Part shown: in pieces, positions 17,240-24,426 of the stretch
How positions within the stretch are numbered: position 1 is the first letter of the stretch
Layout: every line of letters starts with the position of its first letter
Assembly: GCF_023333595.1 (NCBI RefSeq)
Contig: NZ_JAIQZM010000044.1
Span: 17,012-52,917, forward strand
Source: Argonema galeatum A003/A1
GTDB taxonomy: Bacteria > Cyanobacteriota > Cyanobacteriia > Cyanobacteriales > Aerosakkonemataceae
Direction: 5' to 3'
DNA: 35,906 bases
Made by a program: the position numbers and the translations under genes
The notes under the pieces: generated by a model
What the model was told of the DNA's origin: nothing
Databases searched by the model: none
What the model saw: only the letters and a program-made list of their open reading frames with translations

Positions 17240-18430
17240 ATGAACAAAAAAATTATCAAAATTTTAATAGTTGAGGACTCACCAGTAGTAACGCTAGTAC
17301 TGAAACGAATTTTTGCTTCATCACCGGAAATGGAAGTGGTGGGAACGGCTCAAAACGGTTTAGAGGGATTGGAACTGATTCCCAAAGTTCAGCCAGATGT
17401 GATTTGTACTGATCTCCACATGGCGCGAATGAATGGCCTAGAATTTACTAGAGAGGTAATGAGCAAATATCCGCGACCAATTTTGGTAATCAGCGCCTCA
17501 GTTCGGCCAGAACATACCTACAATGTATTTCAGTTGCTCGAAGCAGGAGCGATCGATGTTTTTCCTAAGCCGAGCATCCAGTCTCCTCAAGATTATGAGT
17601 CGCTCAAGCAGGATCTGATCGGCAAAATCAAAGTTTTGTCTGGTGTGGCCGTTTTTACCCTGCGTCGGCGCAGCAAAGTTACAGGGTTGCAGGTTCCTGG
17701 TGGCGGAGGGGAACAAGGACACAACACGGATTTGAACACGGATACACGGACGTCTCTTATGAATAAATTAATCGGTGCATCCGTGCCTTCCGTGTCGTAC
17801 CCAGTGGGAGAGAATTACAAATTACCCGTTACTAATTACCCATCACCAAATACAAAATACAAAATGGTTGCGATCGGTGCTTCTACTGGTGGCCCACAAG
17901 CTTTGCAGACGATTCTTGCCCAACTGCCGAGGAATTTCGCACTGCCCGTTATTTGCGTCCAGCACATCAGCGAGGGATTTTTGCAGGGATTGGTAAATTG
18001 GTTGGGGTCGGACTGCAAGCTGCCAGTCAAAATTGCTACGATGGGCGATTTGCCCCAAGCGGGTACAGTTTATTTCCCGCCGGAGGGGCGACATTTAGAG
18101 TTGAATTCTCAAGGTAGGTTTGTTTATTCGTCATCTCCACCGCTGTCCGGTCATCGCCCTTCGGTAACGGTAACATTTAATTCGGTGGCGAAGTTCTATG
18201 GAAGGGCAGCCGTGGGTATTCTGCTGACGGGGATGGGGCGCGATGGTGCGGACGGTATGCTAGCTCTAGCACAAGCTGGTGGTCTGACTATTGCACAGGA
18301 TGAGGCGAGTAGTGTGGTGTTTGGGATGCCCAAAGAAGCGATCGCTCTTGGTGCAGCTCAGTATATTTTAGCGATCGGCGAAATCGCCCCCTATCTGCTA
18401 GGGAAGAAGGGACTAGGGGCTAGGGGCTAG
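17240..18430 (+). CDS. CheB-type receptor methylesterase/deamidase
   Basis: CheB removes methyl groups from chemoreceptor glutamates when phosphorylated. The receiver covers residues 1-125 with phospho-acceptor Asp58 (DVICTDLHMARMNG). The catalytic domain covers about 209-390 with the triad Ser215 (IGASTGGPQ), His242 (CVQHIS) and Asp335 (GMGRDGADG). The start is set at ATG 17240 (MNKKIIKILIVEDS); the open frame extends to a TTG at 17204 through CTACCTACTACC repeats, which is not credible. The interdomain linker (about 159-208) is encoded by two repeat types. The final residues (KKGLGARG) come from a CTAGGGG repeat that continues past the stop, so the native C-terminus has been altered. 396 residues; last gene of the chemosensory set. 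Confidence 0.94.
   Translation: MNKKIIKILIVEDSPVVTLVLKRIFASSPEMEVVGTAQNGLEGLELIPKVQPDVICTDLHMARMNGLEFTREVMSKYPRPILVISASVRPEHTYNVFQLLEAGAIDVFPKPSIQSPQDYESLKQDLIGKIKVLSGVAVFTLRRRSKVTGLQVPGGGGEQGHNTDLNTDTRTSLMNKLIGASVPSVSYPVGENYKLPVTNYPSPNTKYKMVAIGASTGGPQALQTILAQLPRNFALPVICVQHISEGFLQGLVNWLGSDCKLPVKIATMGDLPQAGTVYFPPEGRHLELNSQGRFVYSSSPPLSGHRPSVTVTFNSVAKFYGRAAVGILLTGMGRDGADGMLALAQAGGLTIAQDEASSVVFGMPKEAIALGAAQYILAIGEIAPYLLGKKGLGARG
17716..17860 (+). repeat. in-frame dispersed repeats in the CheB linker
   Basis: ACACGGATTTGAACACGGAT and the inverted ATCCGTGCCTTCCGTGT flank a short insert (about 17722-17795). An ATTACAAATTACCCGTTACT-type repeat follows (about 17813-17860). Both resemble intergenic repeats of filamentous cyanobacteria yet keep the frame open. 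Confidence 0.75.
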
Positions 18431-18535
18431 GGAACAAGGGGTTAGGGGCTAGGGAACAAGGGGCTAGGGAACAAGGGGCTAGGGACTAGGGAACAAGGGG
18501 CTAGGGACTAGGGAACAAGGGGCTAGGGAAGAGGG
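18404..18535 (+). repeat. CTAGGGAACAAGGGG tandem repeat
   Basis: About 130 bp of degenerate units of CTAGGGA-CTAGGGAACAAGGGG. The array begins inside the last codons of cheB and continues downstream. A short related block lies at 22019-22068. Confidence 0.9.
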
Positions 18536-18568
18536 AAGAGCGATGAAAGGATTGACCCCCTGACTGGG

Positions 18569-18629
18569 TGACAGCTAACTATGGGTCAAAGCCTTACTGC
18601 CTGTGGCTTTTACCCATAGTTAGCTGTCA
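18569..18629. repeat. long near-perfect hairpin
   Basis: TGACAGCTAACTATGGGT (18569-18586) pairs perfectly with 18612-18629, and AAAGCC/GGCTTT (18588-18593 and 18605-18610) extends the stem after one mismatch. That gives about 24 paired bases around an 11-nt loop. The A-run after the stem on the plus strand argues against a plus-strand intrinsic terminator. It lies 40 nt before the small membrane peptide gene. Confidence 0.8.
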
Positions 18630-18669
18630 AAAAAATACAGGTCGCTTATTCGGCTCCTAAAGTCCAAAA

Positions 18670-18831
18670 ATGCTTCTCCTGGAGAGGCTTGTGGCAGACC
18701 GTCTAGGCCAAGAAGACAAGGCATTAGGCTTCAACAATGAAGCAGGGGACTTCTTTAACAATATCTTATTGGCGATCGCTACATTAGGTATTGCTGGAGT
18801 TCTGATTTTGCAGACGGTATTTCTTAGTTAA
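18670..18831 (+). CDS. small membrane protein, 53 residues
   Basis: A short frame from ATG 18670 to TAA 18829-18831. The product has a charged N-terminal half (ERLVADRLGQEDKALGFNNE) and one C-terminal transmembrane helix (about residues 30-52, NILLAIATLGIAGVLILQTV). An in-frame stop lies just upstream, so this ATG is the first possible start. A strong intrinsic terminator follows at 18875, which supports a real transcript. No good Shine-Dalgarno sequence is seen, but many cyanobacterial genes lack one. I recognise no family. It could be a small subunit or regulator of a membrane complex, or a stand-alone small membrane protein. Confidence 0.6.
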   Translation: MLLLERLVADRLGQEDKALGFNNEAGDFFNNILLAIATLGIAGVLILQTVFLS

Positions 18832-18874
18832 CTCGGTTAAGCTAATCGACTACTAGAAATCTTTCCCCTCTGCC

Positions 18875-18898
18875 CCGACCTGATGGTCGGTTTTTTTT
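18875..18898 (+). terminator. intrinsic terminator after the small membrane protein gene
   Basis: CCGACC-TGAT-GGTCGG (18875-18890) is followed by eight Ts (18891-18898). This is a textbook rho-independent terminator on the plus strand, 43 nt after the 53-residue gene. Confidence 0.92.
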
Positions 18899-18936
18899 CC
18901 TCAAAAGTGCAATGGAATAGAAAGTGCGAATTTGAC

Positions 18937-19016
18937 GCTAACCAAGACTCAACCCGGTTCCAAGTATTCGTCATTCCTTCCTTCTCTGTTCCGTCCGCTG
19001 CACTGTGTGGTTAGGC
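18937..19016 (-). other. weak attC-like (integron cassette) recombination site
   Basis: Read on the minus strand, GCCTAAC (19016-19010, a match to RYYYAAC) lies just after the toxin stop, with TGCAGCGGACGG downstream. The block ends at TGGTTAGC, which only partly matches GTTRRRY. The outer 7-8 bases pair (TGGTTAG/CTAACCA), but the inner arms do not. The position right after a cassette-like gene pair is suggestive; the site itself is degenerate. Confidence 0.2.
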
Positions 19017-19023
19017 GGCGTGA

Positions 19024-19293
19024 CTACAACTGAGAGAGTAGTTTGTCATACTCTGCGTGTGAACCAACCCAAAACCAAACGACTATATCTCCGTCTAACT
19101 GTCCAACTGCTCGATAACTTTTGCCGATCCGAGCAGAGTAAATTGGCAATTCTTGATGTACTTTTTTGAAGCGCAGACTTGGATGGCTAGGATCTTGCTT
19201 GAATTGGCGATATGCCTCGCGTGTTTGCTCTTGAACTTGCTCTGGTAGATCGGCAAATGCTTTGCGGAATTGGATAGTTGTGCGTGACTTCAC
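19024..19293 (-). CDS. ParE/RelE-family toxin of a type II toxin-antitoxin pair
   Basis: An 89-residue basic protein with the RelE/ParE plan: an N-terminal helical hairpin (FRKAFADLPEQVQEQTREAY, FKQDPSHPSLRFKKV) followed by a beta-sheet (YSARIGKSYRAVGQLDGD, IVVWFWVGSHAEYDKLL). The R-x-G-x-x-Y-R-A motif and the final H-x-x-Y are typical of the family. It overlaps the upstream antitoxin by 4 bp (ATGA), which implies translational coupling. Members either cut mRNA in the ribosome or poison gyrase; the sequence does not settle which. The gene ends just before the attC-like site. Confidence 0.85.
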   Translation of the reverse strand: MKSRTTIQFRKAFADLPEQVQEQTREAYRQFKQDPSHPSLRFKKVHQELPIYSARIGKSYRAVGQLDGDIVVWFWVGSHAEYDKLLSQL

Positions 19294-19508
19294 AATGTTT
19301 CTGGATCTAACTCTTGGGTTTGAGAAGCGCGATGCTCAGCCATTGCCTCGGCTGCGAGTTTAGCAAGGGCATTTTGGGAACGCGCAAATGCTGAATCCCA
19401 TTTAATTTCATCTTCGAGTTCTTCCAGAATCATTGCAGCGATCGCATCCTGCTCATCAGCAGGCAGAGTTTTCAATTTGGCTACCGCACGTTCAAGCAAC
19501 TCAGTCAT
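19290..19508 (-). CDS. antitoxin of the ParE/RelE pair
   Basis: A 72-residue acidic, helical protein (MTELLERAVAKLKTLPADEQ, DAIAAMILEELEDEIKWDSA) placed directly before the toxin and overlapping it by 4 bp. Its size and order fit a type II antitoxin. The N-terminal 'LxxLPxxEQDxIAxxILEEL' pattern is found in cyanobacterial antitoxins that pair with ParE/RelE toxins. It probably binds the toxin with its C-terminal half and may repress its own promoter. A perfect 20-bp palindrome lies 67-118 nt upstream of its start. Confidence 0.82.
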   Translation of the reverse strand: MTELLERAVAKLKTLPADEQDAIAAMILEELEDEIKWDSAFARSQNALAKLAAEAMAEHRASQTQELDPETL

Positions 19509-19574
19509 GGCTACCGCACTCTTGAAATGAGAATTAATATCCTATCTATTATCGCCTCAACGGACAACTCAAGC

Positions 19575-19626
19575 AGCCTAAGTATGTATTAGACACCAAA
19601 AGTGCGGTCTAATACATACTTAGGCT
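19575..19626. repeat. perfect 20-bp inverted repeat upstream of the toxin-antitoxin pair
   Basis: The arms at 19575-19594 and 19607-19626 (AGCCTAAGTATGTATTAGAC and its exact complement) flank a 12-nt loop. No T-run follows in either direction. It could be a dispersed palindrome, a cruciform operator for the antitoxin, or a processing hairpin after the PRC-barrel gene. Confidence 0.85.
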
Positions 19627-19651
19627 GTATTTTATTCCCGCACTTACCTGC

Positions 19652-19720
19652 GATCGCCTCGATCGAGTGCGTCAGGCTGTCCGTCTTAAGCATTTCGATG
19701 CGATCGCAGATCTTCTCTAA
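19652..19720 (+). pseudogene. possible remnant of an integron-type tyrosine recombinase N-terminus
   Basis: The plus-strand frame reads DRLDRVRQAVRLKHF followed by DAIADLL and a stop. The first part resembles the opening of integron-type integrases (LDRVRDxIRLKHYSxRTE). Only about 14 residues match, and nothing downstream does, so this is a tentative relic. Confidence 0.2.
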
Positions 19721-19755
19721 GGCACACGATCGCCCGCAACTATCTCCCAAAACCA

Positions 19756-21435
19756 CTACAGATGGGAGTTTTCCAAAAGAACTCTCTGCTGTAACTCAAT
19801 TCTATGTTCGCGCTCAAGCGAAGCCATACCCTGTTCTGGAGCGCGAAGCTCTGTCTCAGAGATGTTTGGCTGTTTCATGTAGACTGAGTTAAGTAGAATA
19901 TTCAGCACTCCGCCTTGCTCTGCCTGCTGAATAGCTCGATGGGTGATCAACTCGCCCACGTTGAGGATGATGTTGTCCTGGGGATCTAAAATGACGCGAG
20001 TGACAGGACGCCCCAACGCTTGCTCGATTCGCTTCTGATGAAAAGCTTTAGTACCCCGACCCTGAACTTCGCTAAACTTCTCTTTCAGGTTTTGCCACAA
20101 TACACTGGCATTCTCTTGCGCGATCGCAGCCTCTTCCTGAAATTTCGTCCCAGTTCGAGAGAAGGCATCTTTAGTACTGTATCGAGCCGCTTCAGAAGGC
20201 TGCAAGCCAACGGCATCAAGTAGGGCAGCTTCACGCCCCCGCACTTTCGCTCTTTCAATCACGATATCCGTTACAATCTGACCGGGAGCGGCGATAATCG
20301 TGCCATTTTCATCGCGAAGCAATCGCTGAGCGCGGCGACCTTTGGCTTGATCGACTCCCATCCGAGCCAGTGTGCTCGACAGCGCAATGTTAGCACTACG
20401 AGTTGTTCCTTGCAGATGAGTTTCCGCTTGAGTCGTCGTGTCTTGAAAACGTCGATCGATTCCAGCCGTCAGACTTCCACCCGTCGCACGATAGAGCCGA
20501 TCCAAGATGCCGAGTCGCTGCGCCTCGTCAGCTAGTGACAATGTAACCAGTTGGTCTTTGAGCGCGAACATAGCCCCGTCTTTTGAGGCTACATCGCGAT
20601 CGAGTTGTTTCCCTAGAGCATATGCCAACTGTTCTTCTGGACTAATCAGTCCGTTCGTAACAGCGGTAACAGCACTGCGACTACCTTGTGCAATGCGATC
20701 GCCAGTACCGTTTGCTGCTTCTTGCAGCATCATGTTTGCAGATTCGACACCTTGCTGGATTTTGGCATTCGTTGCCACACCTGCATCTTGCAGCCTAATA
20801 TTTGCAGATTCTACACCTTGCTGGATTCTGGCATTCGTTGCGACAGCCGCTTGTTGTATCCTTTGATTAGCCGCTTCGCTGGACTCTTGTATTCTGCTAC
20901 CAGCCGTTTGTACGGCACCGAGAACTCCACCCACTTGCTCCGCCATTAAATCAGCGATTTCAGGCGGCACAAAGGTAATTTCTTCACCAATTTTGACATC
21001 ATAAGGAGCAGGGATAAAGGAGCGTCCAGAATAAGCATCTGCAAACAGCCCACCCGATGCTTCATAACCCTCAATCCTTCCAGTCTGGTCATCAAAATAC
21101 AGATCCACAACCGAACCGAGGTAGCGACCGTCTGTAGTCAAAACGCGAGTGCCTTTGAGAACCAAGTTGCGATCGAGAACCTTGTCGATTTTAGGCACTT
21201 CGCTTGCGGAAACGATCGCATTATCGTCAGCAACAACGATCGCGTTAGGCCCGATCGCTTTTACCGCTCCCAGTGGAATCACTTTGGCACTACGAAACAG
21301 CCCACTTTCCTTGACTAGAAAGCCAAGCAACTCATTATCATCCTGGTCAAAAACTAAGTCTTGAACCCGTGCAATTCTTCTACCTGTATCGTAAGCAATA
21401 ATAGCTTTATCGATCAGGTCAGTACCTTTTCTCAT
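19756..21435 (-). CDS. PRC-barrel domain protein with 22-residue helical repeats
   Basis: A 559-residue protein with GAGG 7 nt before the ATG. Two PRC-barrel domains open it: about residues 5-80 (GRRIARVQDLVFDQDDNELL) and about 90-170 (GTRVLTTDGRYLGSVVDLYF, YSGRSFIPAPYDVKIGEE). Residues of about 178-270 form amphipathic repeats built on R/K-I-Q-Q-G-V-E-S-A-N, followed by further helices and two more PRC-like strands (GTIIAAPGQIVTDIVIERAK, RVILDPQDNIILNVGELITH). There is no signal peptide. PRC-barrels are adaptor modules that bind other proteins or RNA-processing and photosynthetic factors. The repeats resemble lipid-surface or filament-forming helices. It shares a transcript direction with the small membrane protein 43 nt upstream, so the two may be partners. 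The exact role is unknown. Confidence 0.8.
   Translation of the reverse strand: MRKGTDLIDKAIIAYDTGRRIARVQDLVFDQDDNELLGFLVKESGLFRSAKVIPLGAVKAIGPNAIVVADDNAIVSASEVPKIDKVLDRNLVLKGTRVLTTDGRYLGSVVDLYFDDQTGRIEGYEASGGLFADAYSGRSFIPAPYDVKIGEEITFVPPEIADLMAEQVGGVLGAVQTAGSRIQESSEAANQRIQQAAVATNARIQQGVESANIRLQDAGVATNAKIQQGVESANMMLQEAANGTGDRIAQGSRSAVTAVTNGLISPEEQLAYALGKQLDRDVASKDGAMFALKDQLVTLSLADEAQRLGILDRLYRATGGSLTAGIDRRFQDTTTQAETHLQGTTRSANIALSSTLARMGVDQAKGRRAQRLLRDENGTIIAAPGQIVTDIVIERAKVRGREAALLDAVGLQPSEAARYSTKDAFSRTGTKFQEEAAIAQENASVLWQNLKEKFSEVQGRGTKAFHQKRIEQALGRPVTRVILDPQDNIILNVGELITHRAIQQAEQGGVLNILLNSVYMKQPNISETELRAPEQGMASLEREHRIELQQRVLLENSHL
20722..20870 (-). repeat. 66-bp (22-residue) tandem repeats in the PRC-barrel gene
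   Basis: GCAGATTCGACACCTTGCTG (from 20738) recurs from 20804 with one change, a 66-bp period. The encoded units are NARIQQGVESANIRLQDAGV and NAKIQQGVESANMMLQEAAN. The 11/22-residue periodicity fits a long amphipathic helix. Confidence 0.8.
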
Positions 21436-21477
21436 TTCTGCCTCTTAAATCAATTTTTTTGAATAAATCCGCCAATC

Positions 21478-21651
21478 CTACTTTTTCCAGAAATGACCTT
21501 GCTGACTGGTGTATTGAACGTTTCGACCAAAGCCTGGAACCAAATTCATATAGCCGAAATACTCCAGCGACACACCTGTACCGATCGCGAACAGAAACAG
21601 CAGAGCTATAACTGGGTTACCATTAGAACGTTTTCCAATAAGTCTTGGCAT
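21478..21651 (-). CDS. small single-pass membrane protein
   Basis: A 57-residue product from ATG 21651, chosen because AAGGA lies 8 nt upstream; an in-frame ATG at 21684 would add 11 residues. After a basic N-terminus (MPRLIGKRSNGNP) there is one membrane helix (VIALLFLFAIGTGVSLEYFG), then a polar tail (NLVPGFGRNVQYTSQQGHFW). It lies 42 nt upstream of the PRC-barrel gene on the same strand and may be its membrane anchor or partner. No family recognised. Confidence 0.55.
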   Translation of the reverse strand: MPRLIGKRSNGNPVIALLFLFAIGTGVSLEYFGYMNLVPGFGRNVQYTSQQGHFWKK

Positions 21652-22241
21652 ACACTTTTTCCTTGTCAAAAGGTAGTTAAACAAACTGCGATACAGCCCC
21701 TCTATCCTCTCGTAGCCAGGAGAAGTTAAAGACGAGGCAGTGTTGGCTTATTTAATATTTATAAAAAACTTAGCCTACTGAATCAAATATATTTATATTT
21801 GAAAATATTTACATCTATCAATATAAATACCTTTTCAAAGCTGCTCAACAGATAGCAAATTCTGCACGCTCTAGTGAAAAACTGGGTGGTATCACTTCCG
21901 TTTAGGTAGTCACAGTATCGGGGTCTTTTGGAATTATTATGCTGATGTTCATGGTGAACATTTTTGTAGGGATACGGCATAATTAAAACTTTGGATGACC
22001 GACATTATTTTATTATAGCTAGGGACTAGGGGCTTTCTTGCTAGGGGCTAGGGTCAGAAGGGTTTAGAATCAAGGGTTTGGTGGAATTAAGAATGTCTTA
22101 ACCGCCCTGGCGGTTGCTATATGTCGTGTCCAAATCTGCATAATTGACAAGGGAAGAACTAAATACATCCAAACAGTGGTGGGGCAGCGACTATAGATAG
22201 TTGCTGCCCCAGAGATAGTATTAAGCTATCTAAGTGCTTGA
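21652..22241. other. 590-bp repeat-bearing intergenic region
   Basis: No credible gene is seen. The region is A/T-rich and holds three small structures. ATGTTCA-TGG-TGAACAT followed by five Ts (21945-21966) could terminate plus-strand transcription. A CTAGGGACTAGGGGC-type repeat lies at 22019-22068. AACCGCC-CT-GGCGGTT lies at 22100-22115. The fasciclin terminator-like stem (22180-22211) closes it. Confidence 0.5.
22180..22211 (-). terminator. strong hairpin downstream of the first fasciclin gene
   Basis: TGGGGCAGCGACTA (22180-22193) pairs with TAGTTGCTGCCCCA (22198-22211) with a single G-T pair and a 4-nt loop. It begins 31 nt after the fasciclin stop on the minus strand. There is no T-run, so it may stabilise or define the 3' end rather than terminate by itself. 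Confidence 0.6.
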
Positions 22242-22682
22242 TTACGCAGGAATCAACACTGTGTCAATGATGTGGATGACACCGTTATCAGCAGCAACAT
22301 CTGCTGTTGAGACTTTAGCATCATTCACCTTGACGCCGCCATTGGAAGCGTCAATTTTTACATCTGAACCTTCAACGGTTGTAGCTGATTTCAACTTAAC
22401 CACGTCAGCCGCCATTACCTTGCCTGAAACGACATGATAAGTCAAGATTTTCTTGAGCTTTGGAATGTCCTTAAGCAGTGCGTCTACTGTGCCTTCGGGA
22501 AGCTTAGCAAACGCCTCATCAGTAGGCGCAAAAACGGTGAAGGGGCCAGCGCCTTTTAGAGTATCTACCAAATTGGCAGCCTTGACTGCGGCAACTAGGG
22601 TGCTGAAAGAACCAGCATTAACGGCAGTATCAACAATGTCAGCCACGTATTCACCTAGTTTTGTGTCATCTGTTACAAACAT
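22242..22682 (-). CDS. single-domain fasciclin (FAS1) protein A
   Basis: A 146-residue protein that is essentially one FAS1 domain: DIVDTAVNAGSFSTLVAAVK, the H1 motif GPFTVFAPTDEAFAKLP, the YH motif LTYHVVSGKVM, and the H2 motif NGVIHIIDTVLIP. No signal peptide or anchor is visible, so it is probably cytoplasmic unless the start is wrong. Many bacterial FAS1 proteins are secreted adhesion modules. Some algal ones (AstaP type) bind carotenoids. A close paralogue lies at 27155-27556 next to a carotenoid-binding protein. No Shine-Dalgarno sequence is evident before the ATG, and the upstream 285 bp are A/T-rich. Confidence 0.93.
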   Translation of the reverse strand: MFVTDDTKLGEYVADIVDTAVNAGSFSTLVAAVKAANLVDTLKGAGPFTVFAPTDEAFAKLPEGTVDALLKDIPKLKKILTYHVVSGKVMAADVVKLKSATTVEGSDVKIDASNGGVKVNDAKVSTADVAADNGVIHIIDTVLIPA

Positions 22683-22874
22683 AAACTAATTTTCAATAAA
22701 TAGTATCTACCTTTAGATACTTACCTAATTTATTTAGTTCAAACAATCAATATACTGAATGTTTTTTATACATATATTGATATGTTTTCAATTGTAAGTG
22801 TAAATTAACTATAGATAATTTGTCAGATAAATTTTGACTTTCAGAATAAATTACTTATAATTAAACGTAGGGTT

Positions 22875-22930
22875 GGCATTGCCCACCTCACCCGCTCCAC
22901 CAAGTTCGGAAGGCGATAGTGGGCAATGCC
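22875..22930. repeat. 12-bp inverted repeat downstream of the sigma factor gene
   Basis: GGCATTGCCCAC (22875-22886) pairs with GTGGGCAATGCC (22919-22930) across a 32-nt loop. The GTAGGGTTGGCATTGCCCAC form is a common dispersed palindrome in cyanobacteria. It starts 38 nt after the sigma stop and could end that transcript. Confidence 0.6.
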
Positions 22931-22967
22931 GTACAAATTATCTTGAGTGCTGAGTCAGCGATAAAGA

Positions 22968-23951
22968 TCAAATTACAAGGTACTCGCGCACCCTATTCCT
23001 ATGGCGACGCAGATTAGCTAAGGCTTGCATCTCAATCTGACGAACCCGTTCGCGACTCAGACCAAGCAGTTCGCCAATTTCTTGCAAACTCTGCGCTTGG
23101 TTGTTTTCCAAACCGAAGCGTAGGATCATAACTTCCCGCTGTCGAGGAGACAATTCTGCTAACAATTGCCGAACATCCTGACGCAATGCTTCGCCCATCA
23201 TATACTCCTCTGGCGAAGGACTCTCATCTTGCAACATATCAATAAATTCTGTGTCCTGATTTTCTCCGACTCGTAAATCTAAAGAAAACGGTCGTCGGGC
23301 TAGCAGCAATAATTTCCTAACTTCGGAGGTGTCTAACTCCAAGACTTGTGCAATTTCTGCTGGCGTCGCATTACGACCCAACTCATGAAAAAGTTGCTTT
23401 TGAATCTTCTTGATTTTAGCGATCCTTTCATAAATGTGACTGGGGAGCCGAATGGTGCGACCTTGCTGGGAAATCGCTCTGGTCATCCCTTGACGAATCC
23501 ACCAGTAAACATAGGTGGACAACTTGTAGCCTTGCTTGGGGTCAAATTTCTCTACACCGCGCTCCAAACCAAGGGTTCCTTCCTGAATCAAGTCCAAAAA
23601 CTCAACGCCGCGCTTCTGATATTTCTTTGCTATAGAGACCACCAGACGTAAGTTGGCCTCAATCATCTTTTGCTTTGCTTGTTGCCCCTTCGCCAAAACA
23701 GAGTTCATCTCGCCCTGCTCCAGATGAGCTTGCAGTGCCCACTCTTCAACACTTGGCTCGCAACCTAAGCTCTGTGCGATCGCTTCTTTACCCTCATATA
23801 GAGCCATCATCTGCTGAACTTGCTTGCCATATATGACTTCTTGCTCCTTGGTCAATAAGGGGATTCGACCAATTTCGAGTAGGTAGGTTCGCACCATATC
23901 CGTACTGAAGTTGGGTTGAGCCTGGTGTATTGAAGTTGCAGAAATAGACAT
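22968..23951 (-). CDS. group 2 sigma-70-type RNA polymerase sigma factor
   Basis: A 327-residue sigma factor. Region 1.2 (DMVRTYLLEIGRIPLLTKEQ) and regions 2.1-2.4 (ANLRLVVSIAKKYQKRGVEF, LSTYVYWWIRQGMTRAI) are followed by region 3 (RTIRLPSHIYERIAKI) and region 4, with the helix-turn-helix EIGELLGLSRERVRQIE. The length and the absence of an acidic region 1.1 extension point to the non-essential group 2 (SigB/SigD-like) rather than the principal sigma. These adjust transcription to stress, light, carbon or nitrogen status in cyanobacteria. The subgroup cannot be fixed by eye. It is divergent from the RNA-binding protein gene, with about 475 nt between the two starts. Confidence 0.95.
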   Translation of the reverse strand: MSISATSIHQAQPNFSTDMVRTYLLEIGRIPLLTKEQEVIYGKQVQQMMALYEGKEAIAQSLGCEPSVEEWALQAHLEQGEMNSVLAKGQQAKQKMIEANLRLVVSIAKKYQKRGVEFLDLIQEGTLGLERGVEKFDPKQGYKLSTYVYWWIRQGMTRAISQQGRTIRLPSHIYERIAKIKKIQKQLFHELGRNATPAEIAQVLELDTSEVRKLLLLARRPFSLDLRVGENQDTEFIDMLQDESPSPEEYMMGEALRQDVRQLLAELSPRQREVMILRFGLENNQAQSLQEIGELLGLSRERVRQIEMQALANLRRHRNRVREYLVI

Positions 23952-24426
23952 AAATTTAGTGTTGAATGCGTTAAAATGGGTAGCACCTGCCTCGAATCGT
24001 CAAGATGGATTAGGGTTGACTTTGCGATCGCACCTGGGACAGGGAAGTATGAGTACAGAACGAATAAATATCTTTGAGTACCATAATTATCTTCATTTTC
24101 TTTGAAAAGTGTACTAAGCTCTAAGGGCCTTTGGGTTGAAGATTCAGCTTAACCTACCGAACTGGTTGGCTTAATAGGTACTTTTATTATGGACGATGAA
24201 CAAAAATGTGGTGAGTTTACAGCCAATCAATATCGTTGCTTCTCGATCCGCATACAGCTATGAGCCTTCTGCCATAAGCCTTTGAGCGAATTGATTATTT
24301 TTAAGGTATTTTCCATAATATTATGCTAGTATGTTTACTAAGGATTATTTTCGGCTGTGTAATTCGTTTGTCAAGCGTTTCTCCGAATCTAACTCTCTAC
24401 ACTCTATGGTTCTCGGAGATTATTTC
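23952..24426. promoter_or_regulatory. divergent promoter region and long leader of the RRM protein gene
   Basis: No gene is supported between the divergent sigma factor and RNA-binding protein starts. The last 110 nt before the RNA-binding protein gene (with an A/T-rich TAATATTATGCTAGTATG block near 24316) probably include its promoter and leader. A weak in-frame extension to 24331 exists but lacks a ribosome site. Cyanobacterial rbp genes typically have long leaders that take part in cold induction; that is family knowledge, not seen here. Confidence 0.4.

Noticed and set aside
18569..18629. Intrinsic terminator for cheB
   Set aside because: The stem is strong, but it is followed on the plus strand by As, not Ts. 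A true terminator lies at 18875-18898.
21783..21980. 65-codon minus-strand frame
   Set aside because: It has no ribosome site, no recognisable domain and A/T-driven composition in an intergenic region.
24331..24426. N-terminal extension of the RRM protein
   Set aside because: The ribosome binding site and the RNP2 position fix the start at 24427; the upstream codons are leader.
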